38,791 bases of DNA. It comes from CAZCGA01 sp964498075. GTDB lineage: Bacteria > Desulfobacterota > Binatia > HRBIN30. The stretch spans positions 1 through 38,791 of the forward strand of contig CAZCGA010000051.1 in assembly GCA_964498075.1 (NCBI GenBank), in the 5' to 3' direction. Positions 25,521 through 32,531 of the stretch are shown here, piece by piece (position 1 is the first letter of the stretch; every line of letters starts with the position of its first letter). A program made the position numbers and the translations under genes. The notes beneath the pieces were generated by a model, which was not told the origin of the DNA, did no database searches, and saw nothing but the letters and a program-made list of their open reading frames with translations.

Positions 25521-26345
25521 ATGGCGGATGGATTTGTCGGGGGCGATCCCCATGTCAGGTTCACGGATGTGTACATGGCCTTCGCGGAGCGCGAGGTGCT
25601 GCGCGGGCTGTCGTGTGAGTTTCCGCGCGGCAAGATCTCGGTGATCCTCGGGGGCAGCGGTTCGGGCAAGACGACCATCCTGCGCCTCATCGGTGGCCTG
25701 GTGCATCCGCGTCGCGGGCGGATCGCGGTTGCCGGGCACGACGTCACGGAGCTGTCTGAGGCGGCGATGTACACGGTGCGCGAGAAGCTCGGCATGATGT
25801 TCCAGGGCGGCGCGCTGCTGGATTCGCTCACCGTCTTCGACAACCTCGCCTTCCCGTTGCGCGAGCATACGAAGTTGAGCGAGGCCGAGATTGCCGCGGA
25901 AGTCCACCGGCAGCTGGCGGCGGTCGGCCTGTCGGACGTCGATGATCTGTTGCCCGGCCAGTTGTCGGGCGGGATGATCCGCCGCGCCGCGCTGGCGCGC
26001 GCCATCATCATGAAACCGGAAATCCTGCTGTGCGACGAGCCGTTCTCGGGGCTCGATCCGATCTCGGTGAAGCGCATCGAGGCGTTGCTGACGCGGATCA
26101 ACCGGCAGCTCCACATCACGATGCTGGTGTCCTCACACCACATTCCGTCGACCATGCGGATGGCCGATCAAGTGGTGCTGTTGCTGAACAACGCGGTTGT
26201 GGCCACCGGCTCACCCACCGAGCTGCAGCGCAACCCGGATCCGCGCATCGCGGGCTTTCTCAACGAGGAGGTCGACGAGTCGCTCGACGATTCCGAGCCG
26301 CCCGCCGCCGGCGTCGGTGCGACGCCAGGGGGGACGGCGCCGTGA
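25521..26345 (+). CDS. mlaF: Mla phospholipid ABC transporter, ATP-binding subunit MlaF
   Basis: A 274-residue ATPase. Walker A GGSGSGKTT (44-52), Q-loop MMFQGGALLDSLTVFDN, signature LSGGMIRRAALARAI and Walker B LLCDEPFSGLDP are all intact; the GGALLDSL-VF-N and LSGGM blocks are typical of MlaF/Ttg2A rather than other importers. It drives phospholipid trafficking between the inner and outer membranes. The ATG at 25521 has an AAGGA site nine bases upstream; a GTG at 25497 would add eight residues. The last 30 residues are an acidic tail (EEVDESLDDSEPP) not needed for the fold. The stop overlaps mlaE (GTGA). It is the first gene of a five-gene mla operon. Confidence 0.96.
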   Translation: MADGFVGGDPHVRFTDVYMAFAEREVLRGLSCEFPRGKISVILGGSGSGKTTILRLIGGLVHPRRGRIAVAGHDVTELSEAAMYTVREKLGMMFQGGALLDSLTVFDNLAFPLREHTKLSEAEIAAEVHRQLAAVGLSDVDDLLPGQLSGGMIRRAALARAIIMKPEILLCDEPFSGLDPISVKRIEALLTRINRQLHITMLVSSHHIPSTMRMADQVVLLLNNAVVATGSPTELQRNPDPRIAGFLNEEVDESLDDSEPPAAGVGATPGGTAP

Positions 26346-27118
26346 TCGACTTCGTGCGGGACCTCGGCTGGTCGGTCCTCCAGTTCATCAACCACCTCGG
26401 CAAGATCGCCATCTTTGCGGCGCAGATCGTTCGCGCCGTCCTGACGCCACCCATTCGCTTCCGGGCGTTCGTGCAGGAGATCTATAACCTCGGCGTGCTG
26501 TCGCTGGTGATCATCTGTGTGTGTGGTCTCGCCGTCGGTATGGTGCTCGGCTTGCAGGGCTACAACACGCTGGTGCGTTTCGGTGCGGAGAACTCGCTCG
26601 GCGCCGTGGTCGGCCTGAGCCTCATCCGCGAGCTCGGGCCGGTGCTGACGGCGTTGCTGGCGACCGGGCGTGCCGGTTCGGCCACCACCGCCGAGATCGG
26701 CACCATGGTTGCTACCGAGCAGCTCGACGGTCTGCGTATGATGTCGATCAACCCGGTGCACCTCGTGGTCACGCCCAAGACGCTGGCGATGATCGGCGTG
26801 ATGCCGTTGCTCTCGGCGCTCTTTATTGTGTTTGGCTTGGCGGGCGGCTATCTCGTCGGGGTAGCGCTCATGGGGCTGGACGGCGGCACCTACGTATCGA
26901 GCTTGCAGTCGGCGGTGGACTACTACGACGACGTCGTCGGCAGTCTGCTGAAGGCGCTGGTGTTCGGCGTGCTCGTCGGTCTGATCGCGACCTATCGCGG
27001 CTACACCTGTGCGCCCACATCCGCCGGCGTCAGCTCCGCGACGACGTCCACCGTCGTGGTCGGGTCCGTGTCCGTGCTGATCTTCGACTACTTCATCACG
27101 GCGCTGTGGGGAGTGTGA
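26342..27118 (+). CDS. mlaE: Mla phospholipid ABC transporter, permease MlaE
   Basis: A 258-residue permease of the MlaE family. It has an amphipathic N-terminal stretch (about 1-45), then five to six membrane segments. Diagnostic blocks are GLAVGMVLGLQGYNTLVRFG, LIRELGPVLTALLATGRAGS, ATEQLDGLRMMSINPVHLVV with the following PKTLAM, and the closing TTSTVVVGSVSVLIFDYFIT. Two MlaE copies form the inner-membrane core under the MlaD hexamer. It starts at GTG 26342, sharing GTGA with the mlaF stop, so translation is coupled. Reading further upstream in this frame only runs through the mlaF gene. Confidence 0.95.
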   Translation: MIDFVRDLGWSVLQFINHLGKIAIFAAQIVRAVLTPPIRFRAFVQEIYNLGVLSLVIICVCGLAVGMVLGLQGYNTLVRFGAENSLGAVVGLSLIRELGPVLTALLATGRAGSATTAEIGTMVATEQLDGLRMMSINPVHLVVTPKTLAMIGVMPLLSALFIVFGLAGGYLVGVALMGLDGGTYVSSLQSAVDYYDDVVGSLLKALVFGVLVGLIATYRGYTCAPTSAGVSSATTSTVVVGSVSVLIFDYFITALWGV

Positions 27119-27122
27119 TGCA

Positions 27123-27584
27123 ATGAGCCGTTCGCCCGCCCGCGATTTCATCGTCGGTCTGTTCGTCCTCGCCGGACTGGGTGCCATCGCCTATCTATCC
27201 ATGAACGTCGGCGGCTTCTCCCTCCGCCGCGGGGGCGGGCTGATCCTCTACGCCGCCTTCGACCAGACCGGCGGTCTCAAGGCGCGTGCCCCGGTGGTCA
27301 TCTCCGGCGTGAAGGTCGGCCAGGTGGACTCGATCACTCTGGACAAGAACTTCCGCGCCCGCGCCCAGCTCGATCTGGAGCCCAACATCGAACTTCCGAT
27401 CGACAGCTCCGCGTCGATCGTGACCGCGGGATTGCTCGGAGACCGCTATATCTCGCTGCAGCTCGGAGGCGAGGAGAAGTACCTCAAATCGGGTGACGAG
27501 ATCACGATCACCGAATCTGCGGTGATTCTGGAACGCTTGATCGGCAAGCTCATCCACAATACTGACGTTCAGAAGAGTGAGTGA
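27123..27584 (+). CDS. mlaD: Mla substrate-binding MCE protein MlaD
   Basis: A 153-residue protein, the usual MlaD size. One N-terminal membrane helix (about 8-28, ARDFIVGLFVLAGLGAIAYL) is followed by a single MCE domain (about 37-118) with LILYAAFDQTGGLKARAPVV, the SGVKVGQVDSITLD block and the GLLGDRYISLQLGG block. MlaD forms a hexameric ring anchored in the inner membrane that receives phospholipid from MlaC. The C-terminal part (ESAVILERLIGKLIHNTD) is the amphipathic helix that lines the ring pore. It begins four bases after the mlaE stop. Confidence 0.96.
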   Translation: MSRSPARDFIVGLFVLAGLGAIAYLSMNVGGFSLRRGGGLILYAAFDQTGGLKARAPVVISGVKVGQVDSITLDKNFRARAQLDLEPNIELPIDSSASIVTAGLLGDRYISLQLGGEEKYLKSGDEITITESAVILERLIGKLIHNTDVQKSE

Positions 27585-27595
27585 GGCCTCCCCAT

Positions 27596-28369
27596 ATGAG
27601 AACGCCCATTCGACGTACCCCGACGCTGGTTACCGCGCTCGTCTGCCTCGGTTTGCTGTGTGCGCCCTCCCCGCTGCGCGCCGCCGCCGCGGATTCCGCC
27701 GACCACGACGATCCGATCGAACCGTTCAACCGCGCGATGTTCTGGTTCAACGACAAGGTGGACGTCTACGCCCTCGAGCCGGTGGCCAAAGGGTGGGACA
27801 CGATCGCCCCGAACCGCGTGCAGAAGTGCCTGTCGAATTTCTTCCAGAACCTGCGCTTCCCGATCGTCGCCGGCAACAACCTGCTGCAAGGGAAGCTGGT
27901 ACGCGCCGCCTCCGACGTCGGACGCTTCGCCGTCAACACCACCGTGGGCGTGGCGGGCTTCTTCGATCCGGCGAGCGATTGGGGATTGGATCAGCACGAC
28001 GAGGACTTCGGCCAGACCCTGGGCTACTGGGGGGTACCGCCCGGACCGTATCTTGTCCTGCCGCTCGTCGGTCCCTCGAATCCCCGTGATACGGTCGGTT
28101 TCGTCGGGGATTCCTTCAGCACCGTCTATCCATTCTTCATCAACTTCGTCTACACGTTCGCGGCGCGCGGCACGTACGTCATCAACACGCGCGCCGTGTT
28201 CCTGAGGGACGTCCGTCAGGCGAAGGACGCGGCGGTGGACTACTACAGCTTCGTTCGCAACGCATACGAGCAGCGCCGCAAGGCGCTGGTGAACGACCGA
28301 ACCGAGATGTCGGAGCAGGAGGAAGAGGAATTGTACGAGGTCGAGCCCGATGGGGGGGATCAGCCATGA
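27596..28369 (+). CDS. mlaA: Outer-membrane lipid-asymmetry protein MlaA (VacJ)
   Basis: A 257-residue VacJ/MlaA protein. Family motifs: DPIEPFNRAMFWFNDKVD, the NFFQNLRFP block, VGRFAVNTTVGVAGFFDPAS, and DFGQTLGYWGVPPGPYLVLP with the following GPSNPRDTVG. MlaA is a ring in the outer membrane that removes mislocalised phospholipids from the outer leaflet. The ATG at 27596 begins a signal peptide (LVTALVCLGLLCAPSPLRAA). MlaA is normally a lipoprotein, but neither Cys here lies in a good lipobox; cleavage near LRAAAA seems more likely. A GTG at 27581, overlapping the mlaD stop, is an alternative start. The C-terminus is very acidic (SEQEEEELYEVEPDGG). Confidence 0.94.
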   Translation: MRTPIRRTPTLVTALVCLGLLCAPSPLRAAAADSADHDDPIEPFNRAMFWFNDKVDVYALEPVAKGWDTIAPNRVQKCLSNFFQNLRFPIVAGNNLLQGKLVRAASDVGRFAVNTTVGVAGFFDPASDWGLDQHDEDFGQTLGYWGVPPGPYLVLPLVGPSNPRDTVGFVGDSFSTVYPFFINFVYTFAARGTYVINTRAVFLRDVRQAKDAAVDYYSFVRNAYEQRRKALVNDRTEMSEQEEEELYEVEPDGGDQP

Positions 28370-29040
28370 GGACTGCGCAGCGCGTGCAACCAGCGGATCG
28401 GAAGGCCTGGGGAGGCCGCCTGACGACGGTCATCGGTCGACTGGTGATGCTGTCGCTGATCGCCGGCGGCGTCGCTGCGATGTCGCCGCGGTCCGCGCGC
28501 GCCGTCGACAGCCCGGTAGCCGTGGTGCAGGAGACCAGCGATGCGGTAACTGCCGTGCTCGACGACAACAGCCTCACCGCCGATCAGAAGCGCCGCAAGG
28601 TAGAAGACATCGTCTACGCCCACTTCGATTTCGACACCCTGTCGCGTTTGGTGCTGGCGCGCAACTGGAAGCAGCTTACGCCGGAGCAGCAGAAACAGTT
28701 CGTCGATGAGTTCAAACGGCACCTGTCCGTGACGTACGGCAAGAACGTCGAGACGTACAACCACGAGCGGGCCGTCATCATCGGCGACCGTGCCGAGGCC
28801 CACGATGACTGGACCGTGAAGACGAAGATCATCCGCCCCAGCGCGGAAGACGTCCTGGTCGACTACCGCTTGCGCAAGGATGGCGCCAAGTGGCAGGTCA
28901 TCGATGTGATCATCGAAGGTGTCAGCCTGGTGGCGAACTTCCGCTCGCAGTTCCAGGAGATCATTTCCAACCACGGTGCGGCCAAGCTGATCGATCTACT
29001 GCGCGAAAAGAACGCCAAGGGCGAGCCGCTGAAGTCGTAG
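28366..29040 (+). CDS. mlaC: Periplasmic phospholipid carrier MlaC
   Basis: A 224-residue MlaC/Ttg2D protein. A positively charged N-terminus and hydrophobic core (about 20-40) form an export signal ending SARAVDS. The mature domain has the family's pattern: VEDIVYAHFDFDTLSRLVLA, NWKQLTPEQQKQFVDEFKRH, the TVKTKIIRPSAEDVLVDYRL strands, and a KWQVIDVIIEGVSLVANFRS motif followed by QFQEIISNHGAAKLIDLL. It shuttles one phospholipid at a time between MlaA and the MlaFED complex. The ATG shares ATGA with the mlaA stop. It is the last gene of the operon, ending 18 bases before the convergent aminotransferase gene. Confidence 0.95.
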   Translation: MRTAQRVQPADRKAWGGRLTTVIGRLVMLSLIAGGVAAMSPRSARAVDSPVAVVQETSDAVTAVLDDNSLTADQKRRKVEDIVYAHFDFDTLSRLVLARNWKQLTPEQQKQFVDEFKRHLSVTYGKNVETYNHERAVIIGDRAEAHDDWTVKTKIIRPSAEDVLVDYRLRKDGAKWQVIDVIIEGVSLVANFRSQFQEIISNHGAAKLIDLLREKNAKGEPLKS

Positions 29041-29058
29041 TCACTCAGGACCCAACAC

Positions 29059-30264
29059 TCACGACTGCACCGCTTCCGCCATGATCGCGGTGGCCTGGGC
29101 GACTTCCTCGGGCGTGATCGTCAAGGGCGGCGCGAGCCGGACCACGGTATCACGATGCATCGTCCAGTTGAGGATGAGGCCGCGCTCGCAGCAGCGTGCG
29201 ACGAAGCGCCGTGTGGCGGCGGCGGTATTGAACTCCAGGGCGAGCAACAACCCCTTGCCGCGAACTGCACGCAGCGCACCGCCGATCAACCCCCGCAACT
29301 GCGCCAGCCACGCCTCGCCCACCTGTGCGGCGCGTTGCGGCAGTTGCTCGTCGACGAGGATCTCCAGCGCTGCCAGGCCGGCGGCGCAGCACACCGGGTG
29401 GCCGCCAAAGGTGGTGACATGTGCCAGCGGAGGATCGGCTGACAAGGTGGCCATGATGACGGGACGCCCGACGAAGGCCCCGAGCGGCATCCCACCACCG
29501 AGCGCCTTCGCCAGGACCAGGAGATCGGGGACGATCTCCGAATGGGCGCACGCGAACAGCTTGCCGGTCCGCCCGAATCCGGTGATCACCTCGTCGGCGA
29601 TCAACAACGCACCGGTCTCATTGCAGCGCGCCCGCAGCGCCGGGAGAAACGTGTCGCTCGGCACGCGCACGCCACCCTCGGCTTGCACAGGTTCAACGAT
29701 GACCGCGGCGACCGACCGATCGATGCGACTCAAGCTGCTCTCGTCGTCGAAGGGGAGGAGCTCAACCTGCGGGAGCAACGGCTCGAAGGGGCGACGGTAG
29801 AGCGGGTTTCCGCCCACCGACAACGCGCCGAACGTGTCGCCGTGAAACGCCCCCTCGAAGGCGACGAAGCGCGGGCGGTCCGTCCACTTGCGCGCCGTCT
29901 TCAGGGCGCCTTCCACGGCCTCCGTCCCGCTGTTGGTGAAGTACACGACGGAGAGATCACCGGGGGCCAGCTCGGCCAAGCGCCGCGCCAGCTCGACCTG
30001 TGGCTGCTGCACCATCTCGCCGTACACCGACACGTGCAGATACGCTCGCAGCTGCTCCGCGATCGCCTGCAGCACCGCCGGGTGGGAGTGCCCGACGTTG
30101 GCGACACCCATTCCGGCCAGCAGATCCAGGTACTCGCGACCGTTCGTGTCCCAGACCTTCGACCCCTGAGCGCGCTCGACGACGATGCCGAGCGGCTGCG
30201 CGGATGTCTGACACACGTGCCGGAGAAAAGCCGCCGTCAGTTCTTCACGACCCGGCGGCTTCAA
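29059..30264 (-). CDS. Class III PLP-dependent aminotransferase (ArgD-like)
   Basis: A 401-residue fold-type I aminotransferase. Motifs: GMGVANVGHSHPAV near the N-terminus; phosphate-binding NSGTEAVEGALKTAR (111-125); FEGAFHGDTFGALS; the PLP ring Asp224 in LIADEVITGFGRTG; and the Schiff-base Lys253 in LAKALGGGMPLGAF. The closest named relatives are acetylornithine aminotransferases, but class III enzymes also aminate terminal aldehydes, and no arginine genes are present. It starts at TTG 30264, whose TTGA overlaps the stop of the acyl-CoA reductase gene, so the two are co-translated. That makes amination of the reductase's aldehyde product an attractive inference. Acetylornithine, ornithine or beta-alanine-type substrates remain possible. 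Confidence 0.92.
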   Translation of the reverse strand: MKPPGREELTAAFLRHVCQTSAQPLGIVVERAQGSKVWDTNGREYLDLLAGMGVANVGHSHPAVLQAIAEQLRAYLHVSVYGEMVQQPQVELARRLAELAPGDLSVVYFTNSGTEAVEGALKTARKWTDRPRFVAFEGAFHGDTFGALSVGGNPLYRRPFEPLLPQVELLPFDDESSLSRIDRSVAAVIVEPVQAEGGVRVPSDTFLPALRARCNETGALLIADEVITGFGRTGKLFACAHSEIVPDLLVLAKALGGGMPLGAFVGRPVIMATLSADPPLAHVTTFGGHPVCCAAGLAALEILVDEQLPQRAAQVGEAWLAQLRGLIGGALRAVRGKGLLLALEFNTAAATRRFVARCCERGLILNWTMHRDTVVRLAPPLTITPEEVAQATAIMAEAVQS

Positions 30265-30308
30265 GGTCTGGTCTCCCGCGCTTCACGCTTCACGAGTTCC
30301 GCTTCACG
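30243..30308 (-). repeat. Phased CTTCACG repeats at the luxC/aminotransferase junction
   Basis: The 7-mer CTTCACG begins at 30243, 30281, 30288 and 30302; the copies from 30281 onward are spaced by 7 and 14 bases. The 9-mer CGCTTCACG occurs three times (30279, 30286, 30300). They lie across the last codons of the acyl-CoA reductase (tail VEREAELVKREARETRP) and the first codons of the aminotransferase. They may be low-complexity sequence or a regulatory or dispersed repeat. Confidence 0.45.
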
Positions 30309-31607
30309 TTCGACCGTCGTCCACTCGACCCAGTCGGCGACGCGTGGCCGGCCGCTCTGCTGCCACGAGAGCGGTGGCCGCTGCATCCTGCCGATCGGGC
30401 AGATGCGGTGCACGCCGGACTGCGACAACATCGCGACGGCTTCGACGCGCCGATCCGTTCCGATCGCCAGGCCCGCGGCTTCCAGATGCCGCCGGTGCGC
30501 ACGCAGAGCCTGCGCCAGCTCGGAAAGATCTTCGACCACTTTGAGCCGCAGGCAGCGATTCAAACAGCTGGGAAGGAACGCGGCGTTCCGCTCGATGCTG
30601 ATGCTCCAATCGCTGGAATCGGGGCTGGCGAGCAGTGAGACGGCGTTGTGCTGCTCCCACTCCGCCTCCTGGCGGAAGCGCAACACCTGCGCCTTGTCTT
30701 CGAAGCTCAAACGCCGCGGCGGCAACCCTTGGGCATAGTGCGCGAGCGCAGCGGCCAGCAGCTCGCCGAAGCGCACCGGCGTGATGCGGCCACCGGCTTC
30801 GACGTAGCAGAGCTGCGGCGACAGGCATCCCTGCTGATCCCACAGTGAGACGTCATAGGCGAGGCGTTGCGCCAGCTCCTGAGCCGAGTCGCGGTCGTCC
30901 AGGCGCTCCCGTCCGATGGCGGCGAAGCTGATCTTGTGGCCGTGACCGATGAGCCGCGTCGGCGCCTGCGCGGCGATCGCGGCGATCGTCGCGTCCGACC
31001 CGGACGCGACGACGAGATCGGCTTCAGAAAACGCCACTGCCTCGAGGGCACGATTGCCCCCACGCCACTCCGTGACCACGACGCACCTTCCCAACTCCGC
31101 GTCCACTTCGCTGATGGAGTCCGCAAACAACGCCGGAACGATCGGGTCGCCGGCCGCACACTTCACGAGGGTCGCAGACTTGATCGCCAGGGACAGTGCA
31201 ATCGGGGCGGCTGCGAGGCCAGGGACGTTGCCCGAGAGCACGTGCGTGATGAGCTGTGGACCGCTGGCGCGCCGGCCCTGGTGCGCATGGTCGAGGCAGC
31301 GGCGGTCGCCCAACTCGGCATCCAGCAGCCCACGGATCGCCTCTTCCCGCAGCGGTTCCAGCAACAGGGGGAGGCCGTGACGGATCATCTGGTCCGAGAA
31401 CCCGGTCGCCGCCGGGAGCAAGTGCTCGGCACGCTGTTGCAGCTCGGAGTCGGGGCGCAGCCAGTTTGAGATGACGCGGTCCAGGCTGGCCAGCACGTCG
31501 TCGACCGAGCGCGTCCGCAGATGGCGCGCCGCGGCGCCTTGCGCGGCGACGAGCGCGGCGCGCAGTGCCGCGGGATCCGGTCGGAGTGGCGCGGGGCGCA
31601 CGGCCAT
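30261..31607 (-). CDS. luxC: LuxC-like acyl-CoA reductase
   Basis: A 448-residue protein of the LuxC family, which reduces an acyl group carried as a thioester to the fatty aldehyde using NADPH. Evidence: the N-proximal GNVPGLAAAPIALSLAIKSA block (127-146), the nucleotide-binding-fold segment ADLVVASGSDATIAAI, GHGHKISFAA, and the catalytic Cys261 in SLWDQQGCLSPQLCYVE, the ALDH-like nucleophile of the family. The C-terminal domain includes RNAAFLPSCLNRCLRLK. In luminous bacteria LuxC works with LuxE and LuxD; here a LuxE-like gene lies about 0.9 kb upstream and no luciferase is present. The stop overlaps the aminotransferase start. The ATG at 31607 is the only sensible start. Confidence 0.88.
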   Translation of the reverse strand: MAVRPAPLRPDPAALRAALVAAQGAAARHLRTRSVDDVLASLDRVISNWLRPDSELQQRAEHLLPAATGFSDQMIRHGLPLLLEPLREEAIRGLLDAELGDRRCLDHAHQGRRASGPQLITHVLSGNVPGLAAAPIALSLAIKSATLVKCAAGDPIVPALFADSISEVDAELGRCVVVTEWRGGNRALEAVAFSEADLVVASGSDATIAAIAAQAPTRLIGHGHKISFAAIGRERLDDRDSAQELAQRLAYDVSLWDQQGCLSPQLCYVEAGGRITPVRFGELLAAALAHYAQGLPPRRLSFEDKAQVLRFRQEAEWEQHNAVSLLASPDSSDWSISIERNAAFLPSCLNRCLRLKVVEDLSELAQALRAHRRHLEAAGLAIGTDRRVEAVAMLSQSGVHRICPIGRMQRPPLSWQQSGRPRVADWVEWTTVEREAELVKREARETRP

Positions 31608-31625
31608 AGAGCGATAAGCAGTATC

Positions 31626-31673
31626 GCGGATCTCGTCAGCGAGACAAGATGCGATCCGGAAAGACGCGATCCG
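31626..31673. promoter_or_regulatory. Repeat-rich divergent intergenic region, possible operator
   Basis: Between luxC (-) and the unknown gene (+): GCGATCCG is directly repeated at 31651-31658 and 31666-31673, GCGGATC at 31626-31632 is an inverted match to GATCCGC at the second copy, and TCTCG-TCAG-CGAGA at 31631-31644 is a small hairpin. This could be a regulator site for the divergent promoters, but nothing identifies the protein. Confidence 0.25.
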
Positions 31674-31719
31674 CAGGCGGGGCCTTTCGCCGAGCGGCGG
31701 GATTCTCTACAGTGTCCGC

Positions 31720-32187
31720 ATGAGCTGGGATAGAGGCCGACGACATCGACATCGCGGGTACGGAAACCATCGCGGGGCGGACGCCGCTGCCGTCCGCCCC
31801 GCTCAGCCCTCCGAACTGGTGCAGCGCCATCAGATCGAGCCGTTTGCGTTGTTCTGCGCCTACCATCTCGGCATCACCGAGGATGACAGCTATCGCTTCC
31901 AGAACGTCCATCAGGTGGCGAAGCGCTTCGGTACGAACGCCGGGGTCATCAAGCAGCTGCTGGCCGACCTCGACATGGACCCCGAGACCATCGTCCACAG
32001 CTCCTTCGACATGGCGAGCGCGCAGGTCGATATCATGCTGGCGCCGGAAGGTATCAGTCGCACCGCGGAGGCACGGGGGCTGTTCGCAGAGTTTCGCGCC
32101 GCGCCCCGGAAGTCGCGGAACTGGGCCAAGGAGATCGAAGAGGACGCACGCCACAACGAGCGCGTCTTCGGGCCGGGCCGACGGTAG
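31720..32187 (+). CDS. Conserved-looking protein of unknown function, possible HTH
   Basis: I do not recognise this 155-residue protein. After an Arg/His-rich, probably disordered start (about 1-30), it has a well-ordered looking core: ELVQRHQIEPFALFCAYHLG, then ITEDDSYRFQNVHQVAKRFG, then TNAGVIKQLLADLDMDPETI. The segment VHQVAKRFGTNAGVIKQLLADL has the spacing of a helix-turn-helix, which would suggest a small DNA-binding regulator, but this is only pattern-level. The tail (RKSRNWAKEIEEDARHNERV) is a charged helix. It is the only plus-strand gene inside the minus-strand acyl-reduction region, divergent from luxC and convergent with the small Cys-rich gene 19 bases away. The true start could be downstream of the Arg/His-rich part. 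Confidence 0.7.
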   Translation: MSWDRGRRHRHRGYGNHRGADAAAVRPAQPSELVQRHQIEPFALFCAYHLGITEDDSYRFQNVHQVAKRFGTNAGVIKQLLADLDMDPETIVHSSFDMASAQVDIMLAPEGISRTAEARGLFAEFRAAPRKSRNWAKEIEEDARHNERVFGPGRR

Positions 32188-32206
32188 ATTGAGGAGCGTC
32201 CGCGGT

Positions 32207-32473
32207 TCAACGCCCGAGGAGCCGGGCGCGGCAGCAGCGCATGAACTCCGCTAGATTCTCCGCATTCAAGGTCGGGGCCAGCTGTTGGCAGGTGTGCTGC
32301 GCCTCCTCTGACGTCAGTTTCTTGGACGGGAACTTATCCGCCAGGGACTCGGCCAGCGAGCAGATACTGTGATGAACCTTCGGTGGATACGTTCGAATCG
32401 GCGGCGGATCCGCCGCCAGAGCCTGTGCTATCGGAGCGAGCGCGATCACTGCCCACACACGCACGACTTTCAT
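32207..32473 (-). CDS. Small exported Cys-containing protein, unknown
   Basis: An 88-residue protein with a signal peptide (MKVVRVWAVIALAPIAQALA, cleavage near ALAADP) and a mature part of about 68 residues. The mature part has four cysteines (HSICSL, QHTCQQL, and the pair in MRCCRARL) in a predicted helical context, so it may be a small disulfide-bonded helical hairpin in the periplasm. No family recognised. The ATG at 32473 has a GAGG site about six bases upstream; a GTG seven codons earlier is an alternative. It is 58 bases downstream of the LuxE-like gene on the same strand and could be co-transcribed with it. Confidence 0.65.
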   Translation of the reverse strand: MKVVRVWAVIALAPIAQALAADPPPIRTYPPKVHHSICSLAESLADKFPSKKLTSEEAQHTCQQLAPTLNAENLAEFMRCCRARLLGR

Positions 32474-32531
32474 CTGAAGCCTCTGCCTCCTCACTGAAGT
32501 CGCCGAACGATACTCGATTCGTGGCGGGCTG

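Noticed and set aside
29059..30264. Assigning the aminotransferase as argD
   Set aside because: The motifs fit class III aminotransferases generally; no arginine pathway genes are nearby, and the coupling to luxC suggests another substrate, so no symbol is given.
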